Of a DNA stretch of 64,000 nt, positions 41,965 through 51,690 are shown piece by piece (position 1 is the stretch's first letter; the number at the start of each line of letters is the position of its first letter). The DNA is taken from positions 744,001 to 808,000 of the forward strand of contig OZ244780.1 in the NCBI GenBank assembly GCA_965219565.1, written 5' to 3'. Made by a program: the position numbers and the translations under genes. The notes under the pieces are model-generated. The model worked only from the letters and a program-made list of their open reading frames with translations, was not told the DNA's origin and ran no database searches. The stretch is from DAOUJI01 sp965219565. Lineage in GTDB: Bacteria > Chloroflexota > Dehalococcoidia > Lucifugimonadales > JAGWBF01.

Positions 41965-42300
41965 CCTGCGATTGCTGTTTTGACGATTTTAGATGTCTCG
42001 CAATGTTGCGTCAAATCGGCGGCGCGGACTGCAACGCTGTTCGGTCTTCGTGAGTTGAGTCGTGAGGGCGTACCCACACCTGTCATTCCGAACGCAGCGC
42101 CAGCGCAGTGAGGAATCTGAAGGCCCTGTCGGGAGCTGCGCTGCCATTCCGGTGACCTACCCTGTCGTTGGGGGCAGTCCATTCCTCGACGGCCTAGAGA
42201 GTACGCAAGAATTCTTAGATTCTTTGTCGCTGCGCTCCTCAGAATGACAACAAGGCGGGCGACCCTGGCATTTCTCGCAAAGACTGAGCTGTTGCCTCAG
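41965..42300. repeat. intergenic gap with inverted family A pair (MITE-like)
   Basis: Family A arm at 42081-42122 (TGTCATTCCGAACGCAG...GTGAGGAATCT) and its inverted copy at 42211-42251 (TTAGATTCTTTGTCGCTGCGCTCCTCAGAATGACA) bracket about 170 bases between divergent genes. Nothing else is recognised. Confidence 0.75.
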
Positions 42301-42302
42301 AC

Positions 42303-42330
42303 TTTGCATCGGAGCGATTCGAGATATAAT
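42303..42330 (+). promoter_or_regulatory. candidate promoter of the formate dehydrogenase gene
   Basis: TTTGCA (42303-42308), a 16-base spacer and consensus TATAAT (42325-42330), followed by AGGAGG just before the ATG at 42358. Confidence 0.55.
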
Positions 42331-42357
42331 GTGCGGAAATATACCTAGGAGGCTCAC

Positions 42358-43593
42358 ATGGGTTCCCCTTCCGCCCAAAAAGTTCTTTGCGTTCTCTATG
42401 ACGATCCGGTGGAGGGGTTTCCTCCGAAATACGCCCGCGACAGCATACCAACCCTAACCCACTACCCGGACGGTCAGACTCTTCCTTCCCCGTCCTCCGT
42501 AGACTTCAATCCCGGCCACCTTCTCGGTTCGGTTTCGGGAGGTCTAGGGCTGGGAGAATTCCTCACCGGACGGGGGCACCAGTTTGTGGTGACTTCCGAC
42601 AAAGACGGCCCTGATTCCGTATTCGAGAGGGAGTTGGACGACGCCGACGTGGTCATCTCCCAACCCTTCTGGCCCGCCTATCTCACCGCCGAGCGCATAG
42701 AAAAGGCGCCCCGGCTCAAGATGGCCATAACCGCCGGAATAGGATCGGACCACGTGGACCTTCAAGCGGCCATCGACAGGGGCATCACCGTGTGCGAGGT
42801 GACCTGGTGCAACAGCGTCAGCGTCTCCGAACACGCAGTCATGCAGATTCTGGCGCTGGTCAGAGACTACATTCCCCAGTACGGCTGGGTGGTCAGGGGC
42901 GGTTGGAACATCGCCGACGCCGTTTCCAGGTCCTACGACATAGAGGGAATGGACGTGGGCGTGGTGGCGGCGGGACGAATCGGCCTGGGGGTGCTGCGCC
43001 GGATGAAACCATTCGACGTCAAGCTCCACTACACCGACAGGCATAGGCTTTCCGCTGAGGTCGAGCAGGAGTTGGGCCTGACCTTCCACGAGACCGTTGA
43101 GTCGCTTGTCAGCGTGTGCGACGTGGTGAGCATCCATTGCCCCCTGCATCCTGAGACGGAGGACATGTTCAACGACGCTCTGATAGGCAAGATGAAGCGC
43201 GGGTCTTACGTCGTCAACACCGCCCGCGGCAAAATCTGCAACCGTGACGCCATCGTCAAAGCCCTGGAAAGCGGTCAGCTGGCAGGGTATGCGGGAGATG
43301 TCTGGTTTCCTCAGCCTGCTCCCAACGACCACCCCTGGAGGTCCATGCCCAACCAGGCGATGACACCCCACACTTCGGGCACCTCTCTTTCCGCCCAGGC
43401 GCGATACGCGGCGGGGGTGCGGGAGATTCTGGAATGCTGGCTCGACGGCCGTCCTATCCGGGACGAGTACCTGATTGTCCAGGGGGGTGGCCTGGCCGGG
43501 ACTGGCGCGCACTCATACAGCGAAGGGGACGCTACAGGCGGTTCGGAAGAGGCGGCCCAATACACCGCCGGTTCGTCGGCCCAACAATCATAA
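42358..43593 (+). CDS. fdh: NAD-dependent formate dehydrogenase
   Basis: 411-residue cytosolic D-2-hydroxyacid-dehydrogenase-fold enzyme oxidising formate to CO2 with NAD+. It aligns closely with the well-known Pseudomonas enzyme: KVLCVLYDDPVEGFPPKYARD, VVTSDKDGPDSVFERELDDADVVISQPFWPAYLT, the TAGIGSDHVDL substrate region, GRIGLGVLRRM nucleotide motif, and the C-terminal MTPHTSGTSLSAQARYAAG (catalytic His) and RDEYLIVQGGGLAGTGAHSYS. Preceded by AGGAGG. An enoyl-CoA hydratase gene follows after 10 bases. Confidence 0.95.
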   Translation: MGSPSAQKVLCVLYDDPVEGFPPKYARDSIPTLTHYPDGQTLPSPSSVDFNPGHLLGSVSGGLGLGEFLTGRGHQFVVTSDKDGPDSVFERELDDADVVISQPFWPAYLTAERIEKAPRLKMAITAGIGSDHVDLQAAIDRGITVCEVTWCNSVSVSEHAVMQILALVRDYIPQYGWVVRGGWNIADAVSRSYDIEGMDVGVVAAGRIGLGVLRRMKPFDVKLHYTDRHRLSAEVEQELGLTFHETVESLVSVCDVVSIHCPLHPETEDMFNDALIGKMKRGSYVVNTARGKICNRDAIVKALESGQLAGYAGDVWFPQPAPNDHPWRSMPNQAMTPHTSGTSLSAQARYAAGVREILECWLDGRPIRDEYLIVQGGGLAGTGAHSYSEGDATGGSEEAAQYTAGSSAQQS

Positions 43594-43603
43594 GGAGGAC
43601 CGG

Positions 43604-44404
43604 ATGCCCGACTACACCGTTTACTCAGACCTCACCGTGGACGTTTCCGAGAAGGTGGCGACGGTCACCCTCAACCGGCCCGACAGGCTAAACGCCATCA
43701 ACTTCCCCGGCCTTCACGAAGAGCTGGAGAACGTGATGCTGGACCTGAACGCCGACCCGGAGGTGCACGCCATCATCCTGACAGGCGCCGGGCGCGCCTT
43801 TTCAGCCGGCGGAGACATCGCGGGCATGAAGCAGAGGGCCGCCAACCCCGACCTACGGTACTTGCCCACGGGCTATGGACGCAGGCTCATCTTGAACATG
43901 CTTGAGGTGCAGCAGCCCATCATCGCCGCCCTCAATGGAGACGCGGTGGGTCTGGGCGCCACCCTGGCCCTCTTCTGCGACATCATCATCGCAGCCGACA
44001 CGGCTCGCATCGGAGACCCCCACGTAAGGGTGGGGCTGGTGGCCGGAGACGGCGGGGCTATCATATGGCCGGCGTTGATAGGCGTTGCCAAGGCCAAGGA
44101 GTTCCTGATGACGGGCAACCTTATGAGCGCTGAAGAGGCTGAACGGATAGGTCTCATAAACAAAGTTGTGCCCGCCGACGAGTTGATGGACTCCGCCAAC
44201 CAAATGGCGACGCGCCTGGCCAACGGAGCGACCCTGGCCATACGGTGGACCAAGTTTTCGATTAACAAACAACTGCGCATCCAGATGAACCAGATCCTGG
44301 ACACCTCGCTGGCGTTGGAAGCGCTCACTTTCCTGAGCAAGGACCACATGGAAGCGACCGATGCCTTCCTGGAGAAGCGTCGGCCCAACTTCACGGGCCA
44401 ATAG
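43604..44404 (+). CDS. enoyl-CoA hydratase/isomerase family protein
   Basis: 266-residue crotonase-fold protein. Oxyanion-hole segments are LTGAGRAFSAGGDIAGM and LNGDAVGLGATLALFCDIIIAADTARIGDPHVRVGLVAGDGG. The usual hydratase Glu positions read D and G in this stretch (DPHVRVGLVAGDG), so hydration, isomerisation or another crotonase reaction cannot be told apart. The start at 43604 follows AAGGAGG directly and begins within 10 bases of the formate dehydrogenase stop, so the two are co-transcribed; the reason for the pairing is not clear. Confidence 0.87.
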   Translation: MPDYTVYSDLTVDVSEKVATVTLNRPDRLNAINFPGLHEELENVMLDLNADPEVHAIILTGAGRAFSAGGDIAGMKQRAANPDLRYLPTGYGRRLILNMLEVQQPIIAALNGDAVGLGATLALFCDIIIAADTARIGDPHVRVGLVAGDGGAIIWPALIGVAKAKEFLMTGNLMSAEEAERIGLINKVVPADELMDSANQMATRLANGATLAIRWTKFSINKQLRIQMNQILDTSLALEALTFLSKDHMEATDAFLEKRRPNFTGQ

Positions 44405-44700
44405 CCTGGCGCACGCTGCGGGGCTCCGGAGGCCTGTCTCTTTGTGCAAGGATTCCTGGATTCCGGCCGTCGCCGGAATGACGGGTTGGTGGGCCATCCC
44501 CCTCATCCCAACCTTCTCCCGCCAGGGGAGAAGGGGCAGTTATCGCCTATTTTCGGGGAAATGACGGTGTGAGGGAGTTCGGAACCGCTGGGACCTTGCG
44601 GAGGACGGACACCCCCTTCCTGTTGCGGGGGAGGCTTGAGGTGGGGGTGAATTGCTCTTTGCTGTTCCCCGACGCAAGTTGACGTAATTTGTGCAGGCGC
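44405..44700. repeat. intergenic repeats ahead of the 16S promoter
   Basis: Family B copy at 44443-44484 and family C copy at 44499-44538, then unrecognised sequence up to the rRNA promoter. No gene is supported. Confidence 0.65.
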
Positions 44701-44706
44701 GAGCGC

Positions 44707-44735
44707 TTGACACGGAATATTGGGGCGGCTATTAT
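44707..44735 (+). promoter_or_regulatory. 16S rRNA promoter
   Basis: Consensus TTGACA (44707-44712), a 17-base spacer and TATTAT (44730-44735), with transcription expected near 44743, just ahead of the processing stem arm. Confidence 0.8.
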
Positions 44736-44753
44736 TGAGGTTCGGACAACGTG

Positions 44754-44782
44754 TGCACCTTAACAACTGGATAGTGGAAGGA
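44754..44782 (+). other. left arm of the 16S processing stem
   Basis: TGCACCTTAA-CA-ACTGGATAGTGGAAGGA pairs with 46494-46520 (TCCTTCCACTATCCAGT-TTAAGGTGCA), enclosing the whole 16S gene. Only two extra bases bulge. Such stems are cut by RNase III to release pre-16S. Confidence 0.85.
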
Positions 44783-44811
44783 CGGTAAGGTTAAAAAAGC
44801 AACTAACGTTT

Positions 44812-46326
<1,515 letters not shown>

Positions 46327-46493
46327 AGATAAGGTTGGCGTCTTTCTCGTATGAGTGGTCGCCCGCCCAACTCCTAGGTCGGTCGGTGGGTGTTCCGCCC
46401 CACGGTCGGCCGTCCGATCGAGCCCTTTGCTCTCGGGCCGGCCCCAAGGCGGTTCCCTGAGAAAGCCTACCGTTTTCAGAACGACCTAATCCA

Positions 46494-46520
46494 TCCTTCC
46501 ACTATCCAGTTTAAGGTGCA
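46494..46520 (+). other. right arm of the 16S processing stem
   Basis: Partner of 44754-44782. About 170 bases of trailer lie between the 16S 3' end and this arm; they contain several GC-rich stems but no tRNA or other RNA that I recognise. Confidence 0.85.
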
Positions 46521-46528
46521 TAGACAAA

Positions 46529-46564
46529 AGCCGGGCTTGTAAAAGAGCCCGGCTCTTCTGTTTG
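46529..46564 (+). terminator. intrinsic terminator of the 16S unit
   Basis: Nine-base-pair stem AGCCGGGCT / AGCCCGGCT with an 8-base loop (46529-46554) followed by CTTCTGTTTG. It ends the unit before any 23S gene could be reached. Confidence 0.8.
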
Positions 46565-46586
46565 CGGGACCATATGAGAAGCTTTA

Positions 46587-46904
46587 ATGTCTGACTTCGC
46601 GCTTTCGCCGATGGGTGCACATATCCGCCTGACTGACGAGCGGTGGGACCACATCATTAAGAACAAGAGGGCAAGTATGGCTCTGAAAGACTTGACCGAA
46701 TACCTGAACATGGCTCCGGTAGTGAACCAATTTCCAAGCGCCAATTTGTGGTCGTCCTATGACGAAGAGGCGGATGTTCTCTACATCCGCTTTGACAGGT
46801 CTCTCCCGGTCACCGACAGCGAGTTGACCGACGATGACATCATCCTGCGGTACAACGGCGATGACGTGGTAGGAATTACGATACTGCACGCCAGCCAACG
46901 CTGA
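46587..46904 (+). CDS. DUF2283 protein with a toxin-like N-terminal remnant
   Basis: 105 residues in two parts. Residues about 55-105 (WSSYDEEADVLYIRFDRSLPVTDSELTDDDIILRYNGDDVVGITILHAS) are a complete DUF2283 domain. Residues about 10-45 (MGAHIRLTDERWDHIIKNKRASM ALKDLTEYL) resemble the start of small RelE/DUF4258-like proteins whose genes often precede DUF2283 genes. A plausible reading is an internal deletion that joined a toxin start to its DUF2283 partner. Weak ribosome site. Function unknown; DUF2283 proteins are commonly treated as antitoxin-like. Confidence 0.7.
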   Translation: MSDFALSPMGAHIRLTDERWDHIIKNKRASMALKDLTEYLNMAPVVNQFPSANLWSSYDEEADVLYIRFDRSLPVTDSELTDDDIILRYNGDDVVGITILHASQR

Positions 46905-46939
46905 GAATTGGGGATGCTGGATACTGGATTGGGGGAGAG

Positions 46940-48454
46940 ATGACCAAACAGAGAATCAAGCAAGGACTCTTGCTGATTCTCAGCGTTCTGATAGGTTCGG
47001 CGATAGCGGCTTGCGGCACTGCCGCAACGCCCCCGTCCGACTCTGCGCCTGTGGCTGAGGGCGCTCCAGCCTCCTCGTCCGTCGTCGGGACTCCGGTTCC
47101 TCGTTCGGATGTTGGGACGGTTTTCGCTAAGCCTCTGTCCTCCGGTTTGTCCGTTGCCGACATTACAGAGAACGCGCTGCCCAGCGTGGTCCAAATCATC
47201 ACGGGTTCCGGCTCAGGGACGGGTTTCATCATCAATGAAAGCGGGCTGGTGGTCACCAACAAGCACGTAGTCGAAGGGACCAATCAAGTCACCCTCCGGC
47301 TGGTGGCGGGGAAAGAATACCGGGGCAGCGTGACCCATCGGGATCCCCACCTAGACTTGGCTTACATCGAGATAGATGCCACCCGGTCTTTCACCCCAAT
47401 TGCCATTGGCGACTCCGACAAAATCCGAGTTGGCGAGGAGATCATAGCCATCGGGTTCCCCTTGGGCCGGTCCCTGGGACTAGAACCAACGGTCAGCGTT
47501 GGAATCATCTCGGCCAAACGGCAGGACCGTTTACAAACCGATGCATCGCTGAATCCTGGAAACAGCGGCGGGCCGCTCTTGAACATGTATGGCGAGGTTG
47601 CCGGAGTGGTGGTATCCAGGGTGGAAACCGACGACTCTGGGCGATCCATAGTCGGTATAGGTTTTGCCATCCCAATCAATGCCGTGAAGGCGGCGCTTCA
47701 AGGGCAGGTCTCCCCGTCCGGCAAGGCGCTGCCAACCCCGACGCCCTTCCCTACTATTGGGCCCACTCCCAACTTTGAAGCCACCAAAGCCGCGATAGAC
47801 GCCATAGACGCTCACCGACGTGAGGTGGAATTGGCCACCCGCTCTGCGATTGAAGTCGAGAAGGAAGCGGAGCGGTACGCCGCGGCACTGGAAGCCACCC
47901 GCATCGCCGAACTGCCCACGCCAACGCCGGAACCTACACCAACTCCACTGCCGCCGACGCCGACACCCACGCCGCATCCGGCAACGTTCTGCCAGGAATG
48001 GGAGGCCCTGGTTCTGGAATGGATAAAAGAGGGCAACTATTTCTGGGGTGGCCAATGGTGGGTGACTGGCATGCGTTCGACCCATGATGTTCCTGACCAC
48101 GCTCAGTTGCCTGCTGTTCTAGCACTCGAACATTGTGCGATCGACTTCCCGACAGGCACCCTAGGGAAGGGAAGCGGCGCTGTTGTCGGAGATGGGGAAA
48201 ACCAACTTCTACCCGGCACATACGAATACCGACACGAGGGATACGAGGGAGATAATCGCGTGAAGGGCCACGATTGCCTTCTTCGCCTCAACAGAGGAGA
48301 AGATAGTGAACAGTCCGTGGAGATGCCTTATGGCGAGCCGTTCACCTTCCGATTCCTAGCCGATCACAGGAGAGTCTTATATGACGGAACATACTATCTC
48401 ACCGATTGTGGAGGTTCGGCGGATGACAGCGGACTCTATCGCATCGGGGACTGA
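46940..48454 (+). CDS. HtrA-like serine protease lipoprotein with novel C-terminal domain
   Basis: 504 residues. Signal peptide with lipobox IAAC (Cys25), then a trypsin-like domain with catalytic H109 (TNKHVVEG), D139 (PHLDLAYIEID) and S209 (NPGNSGGPLLN). Instead of PDZ domains it has an Ala/Glu-rich probable coiled coil (about 275-315), a TPTP-rich stalk (about 316-350) and an unrecognised C-terminal domain of about 150 residues (FCQEWEALVLEWIKEGNYFW ... DSGLYRIGD) with several Cys. This looks like a cell-surface protease with a binding head. The ATG has GGGGGAGAG upstream. Its paralogue at 14737 has a PDZ domain instead. Confidence 0.85.
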   Translation: MTKQRIKQGLLLILSVLIGSAIAACGTAATPPSDSAPVAEGAPASSSVVGTPVPRSDVGTVFAKPLSSGLSVADITENALPSVVQIITGSGSGTGFIINESGLVVTNKHVVEGTNQVTLRLVAGKEYRGSVTHRDPHLDLAYIEIDATRSFTPIAIGDSDKIRVGEEIIAIGFPLGRSLGLEPTVSVGIISAKRQDRLQTDASLNPGNSGGPLLNMYGEVAGVVVSRVETDDSGRSIVGIGFAIPINAVKAALQGQVSPSGKALPTPTPFPTIGPTPNFEATKAAIDAIDAHRREVELATRSAIEVEKEAERYAAALEATRIAELPTPTPEPTPTPLPPTPTPTPHPATFCQEWEALVLEWIKEGNYFWGGQWWVTGMRSTHDVPDHAQLPAVLALEHCAIDFPTGTLGKGSGAVVGDGENQLLPGTYEYRHEGYEGDNRVKGHDCLLRLNRGEDSEQSVEMPYGEPFTFRFLADHRRVLYDGTYYLTDCGGSADDSGLYRIGD

Positions 48455-48574
48455 TTCTCTACAAAACATAAACCAAAATATGGCGAGTCCCAGTGCTTTC
48501 CCAGTAGCTACATGAATAAATCAAAGTTGCTAACGGAAGGCTTGGATGGGAACTCCAGAATGACTAGGTGAACT

Positions 48575-49209
48575 ATGGAAACGAAGCCCGATGATTTCGA
48601 TTACCGCTCACAGTTATTTGCCATCCGCTGCCTGTTGTCTAGGCAATATCGAGCCGACGGAGAGCTTGAGGATGAAATCAAGAAGGCTGACACAATGGCA
48701 ACACAATCCCATGGTGCTGCTAATGAGCGTTGGGTTGACAGGTGGGTCGACTTGGTGCATAGCGCCGTGTACCAGGATGCAACCCATAGCACGGCAGCTG
48801 TAGGTATGATTGCCCCGTTCATCGAGTCAGTTTTTAAGCGAGCCTTCCTGCGCATGGGAAAAGATTGGCCAAGAAACACAAAGCAGAGCATAACTGAGAC
48901 AATCGGTAAATCCATTGATGAACTTGGCATGAGGGAATACATGCCAGATGACCTTGAGGTGACTCTGCGAGCGCTATTCAAATATAGGAATAAATGTTCC
49001 ATTGCGGTTTTGAATGGCCGCCTAAAGAACGTCAGAGATTTGAAAAAAACCTTCTTGTGTGGCCATCCGACTGGTTTCAAAAGGCGACAACCGACGGTGA
49101 ACCCTGGATGTTCTATATGTCTCCAAAGTTCATCGACCACTGTATAGATAGGGCAGAGCAGGTCATCGAAGGGATTCAAAAGTTCGAGCTAGATCGAGGG
49201 GTGGAATGA
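48575..49209 (+). pseudogene. HEPN-like hypothetical protein, frameshifted inside its motif
   Basis: Reading from 48575 gives 140 plausible residues (ETKPDDFDYRSQLFAIRCLLSRQY ... DDLEVTLRALFKYRNK) and then nonsense. The rest continues in another frame from 48994: MFHCGFEWPPKERQRFEKNL ... SPKFIDHCIDRAEQVIEGI, ending at 49209. Adding one A to the AAA run at 48992-48994 restores one 211-residue helical protein with the motif R138-N-K-M-F-H, an Rx4H pattern as in HEPN ribonucleases. The lesion lies exactly inside that motif. It could be a decayed gene or a base-call error. No recognised family beyond the HEPN-like motif. Confidence 0.65.
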
Positions 49210-49350
49210 ATGAACAACAGTTGAAGGGAAAACTCCGTTCAATCAGCCTGTACTAGAATGCCTCAAACTTACAAGCTTATTCAGCCTATCTTTAATGTCA
49301 GGGTGCGATGCCGAAAGTGTGGTTAGAGCGGACACATAGGAGGGTGGACG

Positions 49351-49941
49351 ATGAGCGAAGACATCAACGGAGACCGGGTTGCCGACGCTTTCAATTCGTT
49401 GCGGGGAGCACTCCCTGCGGCGAGAGAAGACTTGGTGGAAAAACTTACGGCCGCTGCTGAAAGTGCCGACTATGGCGCCGTCGCCGAGTTGACAGCCGCT
49501 CTCAAACGAATCGACACTCTTGGGCTGGAAGTGGAAAGGCTGCATTCCGAGTGGGATTCGATATCCAATCCCCCAGTGTTCGAGACGGCATCCTCCAACG
49601 TACCCGACCAATATGATTTGTGCAGTCCCACTTTGCAGGCCCTCCGGACCTTGGGCGGTAAGGCTTCGATACGTGAGGTAGTGGACACTGTAATCGACCA
49701 AATGGGCGTACCAGAAGAAGTGACGGGGCAAATGCACGAGGATGGCAAGAATACCGAATTGGAGCACCAACTCGGCTGGGCGCGCACAATACTCAAGACC
49801 TGCGGGATGGTGGACAACCCGCAGTCGGGGGTATGGGTCGTTACGGAATTGGGCCTACGCCAACATTGGATGGAACCCGACGAAATTAAGAAGCTATACC
49901 GTCTGGCCCTCAACCAGCGGCGCCAGCGAATCGGAAACTAG
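49351..49941 (+). CDS. Mrr N-terminal-like winged-helix protein without nuclease domain
   Basis: 196 residues. An N-terminal helical coiled region (about 20-70) is followed by a winged helix of the kind that begins Mrr restriction proteins (SPTLQALRTLGGKASIREVVDTVIDQMG ... ELEHQLGWARTILKTCGMVDNPQSGVWVVTELG). The PD-(D/E)xK nuclease that normally follows is absent; the protein ends after 30 more residues. It may be a DNA-binding regulator or a truncated restriction gene. It lies next to the frameshifted HEPN-like gene and the DUF2283 chimera, which together look like a worn defence-type patch. Start ATG after GGAGGGTGGACG. Confidence 0.75.
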   Translation: MSEDINGDRVADAFNSLRGALPAAREDLVEKLTAAAESADYGAVAELTAALKRIDTLGLEVERLHSEWDSISNPPVFETASSNVPDQYDLCSPTLQALRTLGGKASIREVVDTVIDQMGVPEEVTGQMHEDGKNTELEHQLGWARTILKTCGMVDNPQSGVWVVTELGLRQHWMEPDEIKKLYRLALNQRRQRIGN

Positions 49942-50188
49942 ACTCCGGCCCTCTCCGATCATCCCCTCGGCTAGGCCTGGCTGACGCGTCGCTTCCCCTT
50001 CGTCCCAACCTTGTATGCTCAACAGGGGTGACGGGACGTGCTCCCATGACTGCCGCCTCTCGTTTGATGGCAGAGGGTCCGCGATTGGCAAACCTCGGAG
50101 ATTCGCCTACAATCTCTACTGCCCGGCGGGGGCTGTGGGCGTTTCCACGCCGGTCGTCAGCTACGCAACTACAGGAGGCATCAATCCG

Positions 50189-51604
50189 ATGGCATCTCAG
50201 CAGACAAGGACCGAGCGTGACTCCATGGGGACTATGGAGGTGCCCATAGACGCATATTACGGAGCGTCCACCCGAAGGGCCGAGCTCAACTTCCCCATAT
50301 CCGACCTGCGCTTTCCCAGGAGCTTCATACGGGCGCTGGCCCTCATAAAACTGGCTGCGGCCAAGGCCAACATGGAGCTGGAACTTCTTGACGAAAAGAC
50401 GGGCGGCGCCATCGTAGAGGCCGCCCAGGAAGTCGCCGACGGCAATTTCGACAAAGAGTTCGTAGTGGACATCTTCCAGACGGGCTCCGGCACTTCCACC
50501 AACACCAACGCCAACGAGGTCATTGCCAACAGGGCCACGGAGAATCTCGGCGGAGAACGGGGCTCCAGGCTGGTCCACCCCAACGACCACGTGAACATGG
50601 GCCAGTCCTCCAACGACGTCATACCCACCGCAATTCACCTGTCCGCCCTCATGCAAATCAAAGAGCGGCTGATACCGGCCCTTGAGGACCTGAACGGCTC
50701 CCTGAGCGCCAAGAGTGATGAGTTTTGGCCTATCATCAAGACGGGGCGGACCCACCTCCAGGACGCCACTCCCGTCAGACTTGGCCAGGAGTTCGCCGGG
50801 TACGCAGGGCAGGTGGAATACGGCCTGGGGCGGATTGCCCACGCCCAGGAGGAGTTGTCTGAGGTGGCCCTGGGGGGCACAGCCGTGGGAACGGGGGTCA
50901 ACACCCACCCGGAGTTTTCCGAGAGGGCCTGCCGAATCATCTCGGAAATGACCGGAGTCACAGTTAGAGAGACGTCCAACCACTTCCAGGCCCAGAGCGC
51001 CCTGGACTCCGCAGTGGAGGCGAGCGGCGCTCTCAAGACCCTGGCCGTCAGCCTTCACAAAATCGCCAACGACATACGGTGGCTGGGCTGCGGACCCAGA
51101 GCCGGACTGGGAGAGTTGGACGTGCCCGAGGTGCAGCCGGGAAGCTCCATTATGCCTGGCAAAGTGAACCCGGTCATATCCGAGTCGCTCATACAGGCTG
51201 CGGCCCAAGTGGTGGGAAACGACGCCACCATAGCGTTGGCGGGCTTGGGGGGATACTTCGAGTTGAACACGATGATGCCGGTGTGCGCCTATAACCTGCT
51301 CCAGTCCATCGACCTGCTTGCCGCCTCGGCAAGCAACTTCTCCGATCAGTGCGTCAAGGGGCTGAAGGCCACCGAAACTGGCCCCGCCATGGTGGAGAGG
51401 GGGCTGATGCTGGGCACTGCGCTTGCTCCCGCCATCGGCTACGACAAAGCTGCGGAGATAGCCAAGACGGCGGCGGCCAGCGGCGGCGTCATCAGGGATA
51501 CCGCCAAGCAGCTGACCACTCTGACCGACGAGGAGTTGGACGAGCTGCTCAACCCCGAGAAGATGACCGAGCCCGGCCTCGGCGGAGGCCCCGGCGGCGG
51601 GTAG
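50189..51604 (+). CDS. fumC: class II fumarate hydratase
   Basis: 471-residue TCA-cycle enzyme converting fumarate and malate. It has the full set of superfamily signatures: TGSGTSTNTNANEVIANRA, HPNDHVNMGQSSND, GRTHLQDATPVRLGQE with the catalytic His, GGTAVGTG and GSSIMPGKVNP (flexible catalytic loop). The C-terminus ends with a Gly/Pro-rich tail (GLGGGPGGG). The start at 50189 has AGGAGG 9 bases upstream; the ORF remains open to 50015 without support. Single-gene unit. Confidence 0.95.
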   Translation: MASQQTRTERDSMGTMEVPIDAYYGASTRRAELNFPISDLRFPRSFIRALALIKLAAAKANMELELLDEKTGGAIVEAAQEVADGNFDKEFVVDIFQTGSGTSTNTNANEVIANRATENLGGERGSRLVHPNDHVNMGQSSNDVIPTAIHLSALMQIKERLIPALEDLNGSLSAKSDEFWPIIKTGRTHLQDATPVRLGQEFAGYAGQVEYGLGRIAHAQEELSEVALGGTAVGTGVNTHPEFSERACRIISEMTGVTVRETSNHFQAQSALDSAVEASGALKTLAVSLHKIANDIRWLGCGPRAGLGELDVPEVQPGSSIMPGKVNPVISESLIQAAAQVVGNDATIALAGLGGYFELNTMMPVCAYNLLQSIDLLAASASNFSDQCVKGLKATETGPAMVERGLMLGTALAPAIGYDKAAEIAKTAAASGGVIRDTAKQLTTLTDEELDELLNPEKMTEPGLGGGPGGG

Positions 51605-51690
51605 AAACCGGACAAAGTGGTATAATCCCGTCAATACACGCGGCGTCGCCGCGCGAATGAGCACAGCCCCAGGGTGAGAGGAGGGTTCTC

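Noticed and set aside
48989..48999. Programmed ribosomal frameshift in the HEPN-like gene
   Set aside because: The site AATAAATG is not a recognised slippery heptamer and no stimulatory structure is apparent; decay or base error is simpler.
49910..51664. 584-codon minus-strand ORF opposite fumC
   Set aside because: Antisense shadow of fumC with Gly/His/Val-rich composition and no family features.
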